From assembly GCF_017901155.1 (NCBI RefSeq), contig NZ_CP072800.1:1391283-1455282 (forward strand): a stretch of DNA of 64,000 nucleotides. Reading direction: 5' to 3'. The stretch is from Candidatus Thiothrix anitrata. Lineage in GTDB: Bacteria > Pseudomonadota > Gammaproteobacteria > Thiotrichales > Thiotrichaceae. Both the position numbers and the translations under genes were made by a program. Numbering within the stretch: position 1 is the first letter of the stretch; every line of letters starts with the position of its first letter. The notes beneath the pieces are model-generated. The model was given only the letters and a program-made list of their open reading frames with translations, did no database searches and was not told the origin of the DNA. Below, in pieces: positions 53,538-64,000 of the stretch.

Positions 53538-56500
53538 ATGGGACTGAGTTATACCGAAAAAAAACGAATCCGCAAAGATTTTGGGAAGCGACCACAGATT
53601 CTGGAAGTGCCCGACCTGCTCACGATTCAGTTGGAGTCCTATCGGCAATTTTTGCAGTTGGACAAGCTGGTTGACGATCGTCGCAGTGTTGGTCTTCATG
53701 CGGCTTTTTCTTCCGTTTTTCCAATCGTCAGTTACAACAACTATGTTGCGTTAGAGTATGCTGATTACCGTTTGGCAGAGCCTGTATTCGATGTGCAGGA
53801 GTGCCAATTGCGTGGCTTGACGTTTGCTACGTCGCTGCGGGTGAAGTTACGTTTGGTCATTTACGATAAAGATGCCCCTGCGGATGCCAAAGTCATTAAA
53901 TCTATCAAGGAACAAGATGTTTACCTTGGTGAATTGCCGTTGATGACAGATAAAGGCACCTTCATTATTAACGGGACTGAGCGCGTTATTGTTTCCCAGT
54001 TGCATCGCTCACCTGGTGTGTTCTTTGAGCACGACAAAGGCAAATCTAACTCGGCCGGTAAGCTGCTGCACAGTGCGCGGGTTATTCCTTACCGTGGTTC
54101 GTGGTTAGACTTTGAATTTGACCCTAAAGATTCCATTTTTGTGCGTATCGACCGTCGTCGCAAATTGCCTTCGACCATTTTGCTGCGTGCGTTAGGAATG
54201 CAGAATGAAGATATTCTTGATTACTTCTTTGATAAAATTGCTATTCATCTGAGTGATAGTGCTATTGAGATGGAACTTGTTCCTGAGCGTTTACGTGGTG
54301 AATTGGCATCGTTCGATATTATGCTTGATGGCACGATGCTAGTTGAAACAGGTCGCCGGATTACTGCGAAACATATTCGTCAGTTGGAGAAGTCTAGCTT
54401 GAATAAGTTGGTCGTGCCGCAAGACTATATGAACGGCAAGATTTTAGCGCATAATATTATCGACTCCTCCACAGGTGAATTGTTGGCGAAGGCCAATGAT
54501 GAAGTGACTGATGTTTTGTTGGAAAAGTTGCGTGATAACAGCGTGAAAAACTTTAGTATACTGTATACCAACGAGTTGGATCGCGGCCCGTTCATATCCA
54601 ATACATTGAACATCGATAGCTCAAACAGTGCCTTGGAAGCGCAAATTGAAATTTACCGGATGATGCGTCCGGGCGAACCGCCAACTAAAGAATCCGCTGA
54701 AAACTTGTTTAATAACTTGTTCTTCACCGATGATCGTTACGATTTGTCAGCGGTCGGTCGAATGAAATTCAACCGTCGTTTAGGACGTGAAGAGGCGACT
54801 GGTGCGGGTGTATTGAATCAGGATGATATTTTAGCGGTGCTAAAAAAGCTGATCGACATCCGTGATGGTCGTGATGATGTGGATGATATTGACCACCTCG
54901 GCAACCGCCGCGTGCGTAGTGTCGGCGAGATGGCGGAAAATGCCTTCCGTGTCGGCTTGGTGCGTGTTGAGCGTGCAGTCAAAGAACGTCTAACAATGGC
55001 GGAAAGCGAAGGTTTAATGCCGCAAGAGTTGGTGAATTCCAAGCCGGTGTCAGCGGCAATCAAAGAATTCTTTGGTTCCAGCCAGTTGTCCCAGTTTATG
55101 GATCAAAACAATCCGCTGTCAGAAGTAACTCATAAGCGTCGTATTTCTGCTTTGGGGCCTGGTGGTTTGACACGTGAACGTGCAGGCTTTGAGGTGCGTG
55201 ACGTACATCCAACCCACTACGGTCGAGTTTGCCCGATTGAAACACCGGAAGGCCCGAACATCGGCTTGATCAATTCATTGGCGGTGTATGCGCGTACTAA
55301 TGACTATGGTTTTTTGGAAACGCCTTATCGTAAAGTTATTGATGGTAAGCCGACCATGCAGATTGATTATCTGTCGGCGATTGAAGAGTCCAATTACGTA
55401 ATCGCACAGGCGAGTGCGGAGTTGGATGAAAGTGGCTCCTTGTCAGATGAGTTTGTCTCTTGCCGTCATCGTAATGAGTTTACCCTGATGCAGGCGGATA
55501 AAGTTCAGTACATGGACGTTTCGCCAAAACAGATTGTGTCTGTTGCCGCTTCGTTGATCCCATTCTTGGAGCACGATGACGCGAACCGTGCGTTGATGGG
55601 TTCCAACATGCAACGTCAGGCTGTGCCGTGTTTGCGTGCAGATAAGCCGTTATCTGGTACCGGGATGGAGCGTGCTGTTGCGCAGGATTCCGGTTCGGCA
55701 GTTACGGCACGTCGTGGTGGGGTGATTGACTCTGTGGATGCAAGCCGTGTGGTAGTGAGGGTTAATGATGACGAAGCCAATGAACAGGGCGGGGTCGACA
55801 TTTACAGCCTGATCAAATACACCCGTTCTAACCAAAATACCTGCATTAACCAGCGTCCGATTGTGCGCGTGGGTGATCTGGTAGCGCGTGGCGATGTGCT
55901 GGCTGATGGTTCTTCCACTGACTTGGGTGAGCTGGCGTTAGGGCAGAATATGTTCATCGCGTTCATGCCCTGGAATGGCTACAACTACGAAGACTCGATT
56001 TTGCTGTCTGAGCGCGTGGTTGATGAAGACCGTTATACATCGATTCACATTGAGGAAATGGCGTGTTTGGCACGTGATACCAAATTGGGGCCGGAAGAAA
56101 TTACCGCAGATATTCCTAACGTGAGCGAAAGTTTGCTGGCGAAGTTGGATGCTTGCGGGATTATCCATGTCGGTGCGGAGGTGAAGCCAAACGATATTCT
56201 GGTAGGTAAGGTCACCCCTAAGGGTGAGAGTCAATTGACACCGGAAGAAAAGTTGTTGCGTGCGATTTTCGGTGAGAAAGCGTCTGACGTAAAAGATACT
56301 TCTTTGCGTGTACCGAGCGGTATGGCGGGTACAGTTATCGACGTGCGTGTATTTACCCGTGACGGCGTTGAGCGTGATGCGCGTGCTTTGGCAATTCAGG
56401 AAGAAGATTTGAAGAAAGTCCGTAAGGACTTGCGTGATGAGTTGCGTATTTACGAGGCGGATATTTTCGATCGTTTTGCGAAGTTGGTGGTGGGTAAAGA

Positions 56501-57620
56501 GGCTGTAGGTGGGCCAAATCGTTTAACAGCAGGTGCTGTCGTTACACAGATGTATCTGGATAGTCTGGAGCATAAGGATTGGTTCGCGATCCGTATGCAG
56601 GATGAAGACATCAATGTGCAGTTGGAGGCATTAAGTCAGCAGGTTGACGAGAAGAAAAAATATTACGAAACGCGTTTGCAGAAGCAACGGGATAAGCTGA
56701 TGGCTGGTGATGATTTGGCGCCTGGCGTGTTGAAGATGGTCAAGGTTTATATCGCGGTCAAGCGTCGAATGCAGCCGGGTGACAAAATGGCGGGGCGTCA
56801 CGGTAACAAGGGTGTGGTTTCACGCATTGTTCCGGTAGAAGACATGCCATATCTGGAAAATGGGCAAACTGTTGACATCGTATTGAATCCGCTAGGGGTT
56901 CCTTCGCGGATGAACGTTGGTCAGGTTTTGGAAACTCACTTGGGTTGGGCGGCTAAAGGCTTGGGTGAGAAAATTGGACGCATGATTGATGCGAAAGCGC
57001 GGATTGACGAGTTGCGCCAATTTATCAGTGAAGTTTATGCCACTGGTGGCAATCCTAACCAAGATCAGATTATTGATGATTTGACTGATGATGAAGTCAT
57101 TGCGCTGGCAGCCAATTTACGTAAAGGTGTGCCAATGGCAACCCAAGTGTTCGATGGTGCTGATGAGGCTGAAATTAAAGCGATGTTGCGCTTGGCAGAT
57201 TTGCCGGAAAGCGGTCAAACCTTGCTGCATGACGGGCGTACTGGCGATGCATTTGAGCGTAAAGTAACCGTTGGTTATATGCATATGCTCAAGCTCAATC
57301 ACTTGGTTGATGACAAAATGCACGCACGTTCAACCGGGCCATACAGTCTCGTTACGCAACAGCCATTGGGCGGTAAAGCACAATTCGGTGGTCAGCGTTT
57401 CGGGGAGATGGAAGTCTGGGCATTGGAAGCTTACGGTGCGGCTTATACCTTGCAAGAAATGCTTACGGTTAAGTCGGATGACGTGAACGGACGTAACAAG
57501 ATGTACAAAAACATCGTTGACGGCGATCACTACATGGAGGCCAGTATGCCTGAGTCCTTCAACGTGTTGATGAAGGAAATCCGCTCGCTGGGTCTGAATA
57601 TCGAACTGGAACGGGATTAA
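53538..57620 (+). CDS. rpoB: RNA polymerase subunit beta
   Basis: The 1360-residue beta subunit is full length. The rifampicin-site block [16 protein letters not shown] and [13 protein letters not shown] is wild type at the usual resistance positions. The catalytic-region [10 protein letters not shown]-type segment ([17 protein letters not shown]) and [12 protein letters not shown] are intact. It begins after an AGAGGAAAG site and is 6 bp before rpoC. Confidence 0.98.
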   Translation: MGLSYTEKKRIRKDFGKRPQILEVPDLLTIQLESYRQFLQLDKLVDDRRSVGLHAAFSSVFPIVSYNNYVALEYADYRLAEPVFDVQECQLRGLTFATSLRVKLRLVIYDKDAPADAKVIKSIKEQDVYLGELPLMTDKGTFIINGTERVIVSQLHRSPGVFFEHDKGKSNSAGKLLHSARVIPYRGSWLDFEFDPKDSIFVRIDRRRKLPSTILLRALGMQNEDILDYFFDKIAIHLSDSAIEMELVPERLRGELASFDIMLDGTMLVETGRRITAKHIRQLEKSSLNKLVVPQDYMNGKILAHNIIDSSTGELLAKANDEVTDVLLEKLRDNSVKNFSILYTNELDRGPFISNTLNIDSSNSALEAQIEIYRMMRPGEPPTKESAENLFNNLFFTDDRYDLSAVGRMKFNRRLGREEATGAGVLNQDDILAVLKKLIDIRDGRDDVDDIDHLGNRRVRSVGEMAENAFRVGLVRVERAVKERLTMAESEGLMPQELVNSKPVSAAIKEFFGSSQLSQFMDQNNPLSEVTHKRRISALGPGGLTRERAGFEVRDVHPTHYGRVCPIETPEGPNIGLINSLAVYARTNDYGFLETPYRKVIDGKPTMQIDYLSAIEESNYVIAQASAELDESGSLSDEFVSCRHRNEFTLMQADKVQYMDVSPKQIVSVAASLIPFLEHDDANRALMGSNMQRQAVPCLRADKPLSGTGMERAVAQDSGSAVTARRGGVIDSVDASRVVVRVNDDEANEQGGVDIYSLIKYTRSNQNTCINQRPIVRVGDLVARGDVLADGSSTDLGELALGQNMFIAFMPWNGYNYEDSILLSERVVDEDRYTSIHIEEMACLARDTKLGPEEITADIPNVSESLLAKLDACGIIHVGAEVKPNDILVGKVTPKGESQLTPEEKLLRAIFGEKASDVKDTSLRVPSGMAGTVIDVRVFTRDGVERDARALAIQEEDLKKVRKDLRDELRIYEADIFDRFAKLVVGKEAVGGPNRLTAGAVVTQMYLDSLEHKDWFAIRMQDEDINVQLEALSQQVDEKKKYYETRLQKQRDKLMAGDDLAPGVLKMVKVYIAVKRRMQPGDKMAGRHGNKGVVSRIVPVEDMPYLENGQTVDIVLNPLGVPSRMNVGQVLETHLGWAAKGLGEKIGRMIDAKARIDELRQFISEVYATGGNPNQDQIIDDLTDDEVIALAANLRKGVPMATQVFDGADEAEIKAMLRLADLPESGQTLLHDGRTGDAFERKVTVGYMHMLKLNHLVDDKMHARSTGPYSLVTQQPLGGKAQFGGQRFGEMEVWALEAYGAAYTLQEMLTVKSDDVNGRNKMYKNIVDGDHYMEASMPESFNVLMKEIRSLGLNIELERD

Positions 57621-57626
57621 TCAGCC

Positions 57627-61814
<4,188 letters not shown>

Positions 61815-61860
61815 GTGTCCAGTCATTGTTGGGTTTAAGTGATTGGTACGGAAAACTTTC

Positions 61861-61889
61861 TTGACATGAGGTTTTCCGACCCCTAAAAT
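61861..61889 (+). promoter_or_regulatory. Promoter of the rpsL-rpsG-fusA operon
   Basis: A consensus TTGACA (61861-61866) is exactly 17 bp from TAAAAT (61884-61889). It lies between rpoC and rpsL and gives the str operon its own promoter in addition to read-through. Confidence 0.78.
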
Positions 61890-61901
61890 CTGTCGTCCTC
61901 A

Positions 61902-61930
61902 AACAGACCGATTTTCGGTCTGTTGTCTTT
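61902..61930 (+). terminator. 9-bp hairpin in the rpsL leader
   Basis: AACAGACCG and CGGTCTGTT enclose ATTTT and are followed by GTCTTT. It starts about 6 nt after the expected transcription start, so it may attenuate the new transcript or stop rpoC read-through. Confidence 0.6.
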
Positions 61931-61989
61931 ATGGGGACTAGGCAGGCCAGGCAAGTTCCTCGTGGCAGGTTAGGAGACATTTTAGATTT

Positions 61990-62364
61990 ATGGCAACAGT
62001 TAACCAGTTGGTGCGTAAGCCGCGCCAGAGCAAAGTAGAGAAGAGCAAGGTTCCGGCGTTGGAAGCTTGTCCACAACGCCGTGGTGTTTGCACTCGTGTG
62101 TACACCACTACGCCGAAGAAGCCAAACTCCGCGATGCGTAAGGTTGCGCGTGTGCGTTTGACCAATGGTTTTGAAGTCACTAGCTATATCGGCGGTGAAG
62201 GTCATAACCTCCAAGAGCACTCGGTTGTTCTGATTCGTGGCGGTCGTGTAAAAGACCTGCCAGGTGTCCGTTACCACACTGTTCGTGGCAGTTTGGATAC
62301 GCAGGGCGTTAAAAACCGTAAACAGGCGCGTTCCAAATACGGCACAAAGCGTCCTAAAAAGTAA
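61990..62364 (+). CDS. rpsL: 30S ribosomal protein S12
   Basis: S12 helps decode at the A site. The 124-residue protein has [16 protein letters not shown] with Lys43/Lys44 and [14 protein letters not shown] with the wild-type lysine, both streptomycin-sensitive forms. Confidence 0.98.
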   Translation: MATVNQLVRKPRQSKVEKSKVPALEACPQRRGVCTRVYTTTPKKPNSAMRKVARVRLTNGFEVTSYIGGEGHNLQEHSVVLIRGGRVKDLPGVRYHTVRGSLDTQGVKNRKQARSKYGTKRPKK

Positions 62365-62380
62365 TTCACAGGTGATATGA

Positions 62381-62854
<474 letters not shown>

Positions 62855-62872
62855 TGACAAGAGTGACCATCA

Positions 62873-64000
62873 GTGGCGCGTAGCACACCTATTGAGCAGT
62901 ACCGTAATATTGGCATCATGGCGCACATTGATGCTGGTAAGACTACTGCTACTGAGCGTATTCTGTTCTATACAGGTGTGTCTCATAAGATTGGTGAAGT
63001 GCACGATGGTGCGGCGACCATGGATTGGATGGAGCAGGAGCGTGAGCGTGGTATTACGATTACCTCCGCTGCTACCACTTGTTTTTGGTCGGGAATGGAT
63101 AAGCAGTTTCCGCAGCATCGGATCAATATTATCGACACGCCGGGGCACGTTGACTTCACGATTGAAGTCGAGCGTTCGTTGCGGGTGTTGGACGGTGCGA
63201 TGTTTGTGTTGTGTGCCGTAGGTGGAGTGCAACCGCAATCGGAAACTGTATGGCGGCAGGCAAACAAATACCATGTGCCACGCATGGCGTTTGTTAATAA
63301 AATGGATCGCTCTGGTGCAAACTTTCTGCGCGTTTACGAGCAGTTGAAGAGTAAGCTGAAGGCGAATCCGGTTCCATTGCAATTGCCGATTGGTGCGGAA
63401 GAGCACTTTGTTGGTGTTGTTGATTTGATTCGCATGAAAGCGATTATGTGGAACGATGCTGATCGGGGTGTTAGCTATGATGCCGTTGATATTCCGATCG
63501 ATATGTTGGCTTCTTGTCAAGAGTGGCGCGAAAAGATGGTGGAGGCGGCGGCTGAAGCGGATGATCTATTGATGGATAAATACCTTGAGGGAGGGGATTT
63601 GTCTGCTGATGAGATTGTTGCTGGTTTGCGTAAGCGCACCATTAATCTTGAGATTGTGCCAATGACCTGTGGCTCTGCCTTTAAGAATAAAGGTGTGCAG
63701 GCAGCGTTGGATAAGATTATTGAGTTGATGCCATCGCCTTTGGATGTTCCTGCTATTAGTGGGCATTTGAATGATAAGGCTGAAACGCAGGCTGAGCGTC
63801 ATGCGAGTGATGATGAGCCATTTGCAGCATTAGCATTTAAGATTGCTACGGATCCGTTCGTTGGTACGTTGACGTTTTTCAGGGTTTATTCTGGTATTTT
63901 GACAACGCAAAGTGCAGTCTATAACCCTGTGAAGGGTAAGCGTGAACGTATTGGGCGTTTGGTGCAGATGCACTCTAACTCGCGCGAAGATATTGATGAG
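62873..64000 (+). CDS. fusA: Elongation factor G, 3' end outside the window
   Basis: EF-G drives translocation on the ribosome. The gene starts with GTG at 62873 ([13 protein letters not shown]) and is open to the right edge, 376 codons visible. The GTPase motifs [17 protein letters not shown] and NKMD are present. It is 18 bp after rpsG. Confidence 0.97.
   Translation, partial: MARSTPIEQYRNIGIMAHIDAGKTTATERILFYTGVSHKIGEVHDGAATMDWMEQERERGITITSAATTCFWSGMDKQFPQHRINIIDTPGHVDFTIEVERSLRVLDGAMFVLCAVGGVQPQSETVWRQANKYHVPRMAFVNKMDRSGANFLRVYEQLKSKLKANPVPLQLPIGAEEHFVGVVDLIRMKAIMWNDADRGVSYDAVDIPIDMLASCQEWREKMVEAAAEADDLLMDKYLEGGDLSADEIVAGLRKRTINLEIVPMTCGSAFKNKGVQAALDKIIELMPSPLDVPAISGHLNDKAETQAERHASDDEPFAALAFKIATDPFVGTLTFFRVYSGILTTQSAVYNPVKGKRERIGRLVQMHSNSREDIDE

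Overview
The window reads as chromosome of a gammaproteobacterium of moderate GC content. Supporting markers are GlnE, a complete six-subunit Na+-NQR with its NqrM maturation factor, the TamA/TamB pair, a tRNA-tuf-secE-nusG-rplKAJL-rpoBC-rpsLG-fusA block, ZnuABC, and a coaD-yfhL pair. The overall look, including short palindromic repeats inside genes, many toxin-antitoxin (TA) pairs and a chorismatase, would suit a sulfur-oxidising filamentous group such as Thiothrix. That placement is an inference; no 16S rRNA gene is present to prove it.

Layout. 1-5 kb: end of a YgjP-like metallopeptidase gene, a DUF3299 lipoprotein, a lytic transglycosylase, a PPK2 polyphosphate kinase, an orphan OmpR-type regulator and a LysE/RhtB exporter. 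5-10.7 kb: an accessory island with an AAA ATPase, a ribbon-helix-helix/PIN toxin pair, a TumE-like toxin pair and a large SEFIR-STAND-TPR protein carrying three in-frame palindromic repeats. 10.7-18.8 kb: glnE, an HtrA-type lipoprotein protease, tRNA-Asn, dusA, mutM, a chorismatase and a CBS protein. 18.6-24.9 kb: nqrABCDEF plus nqrM. 25-28.9 kb: a second accessory stretch with a DUF4143 ATPase, Phd/VapC and HipBA, each TA pair with a visible promoter and operator-like palindrome. 28.8-32.3 kb: a probable cAMP signalling module (CHASE2 adenylate cyclase, Crp-type regulator, FecR-domain protein). 32.3-36 kb: a third ATPase and divergent znuA/znuCB. 36-41.6 kb: coaD, yfhL, a META lipoprotein coupled to a tiny secreted-type ORF, a YdcF/ElyC-like protein, two unknown small genes, a membrane protein with a 41-unit hexanucleotide array, and trmO. 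41.6-48.2 kb: dacB, tamA, tamB. 48.2-64 kb: the translation and transcription block, running off the end inside fusA.

How parts work together. NQR is made from one operon with its own -35/-10 promoter and is matured by NqrM; the chorismatase downstream on the same strand could supply hydroxybenzoate for quinone or pigment synthesis. The cyclase makes a second messenger that the adjacent Crp-type protein probably reads. TamA and TamB form one outer-membrane assembly machine and sit beside the periplasmic peptidase DacB. The last 16 kb has visible control sites: a stringent-type tRNA promoter with an A/T-rich upstream element, an L10 leader, a hairpin between rplL and rpoB, and a consensus promoter followed by a 9-bp hairpin before rpsL.

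The most unusual items are the SEFIR-STAND-TPR protein with its in-frame repeats, the (V/G/F)-Ala hexamer-array membrane protein, the cyclase-Crp-FecR module, and the 41-codon ORF coupled by ATGA to a META-domain gene.
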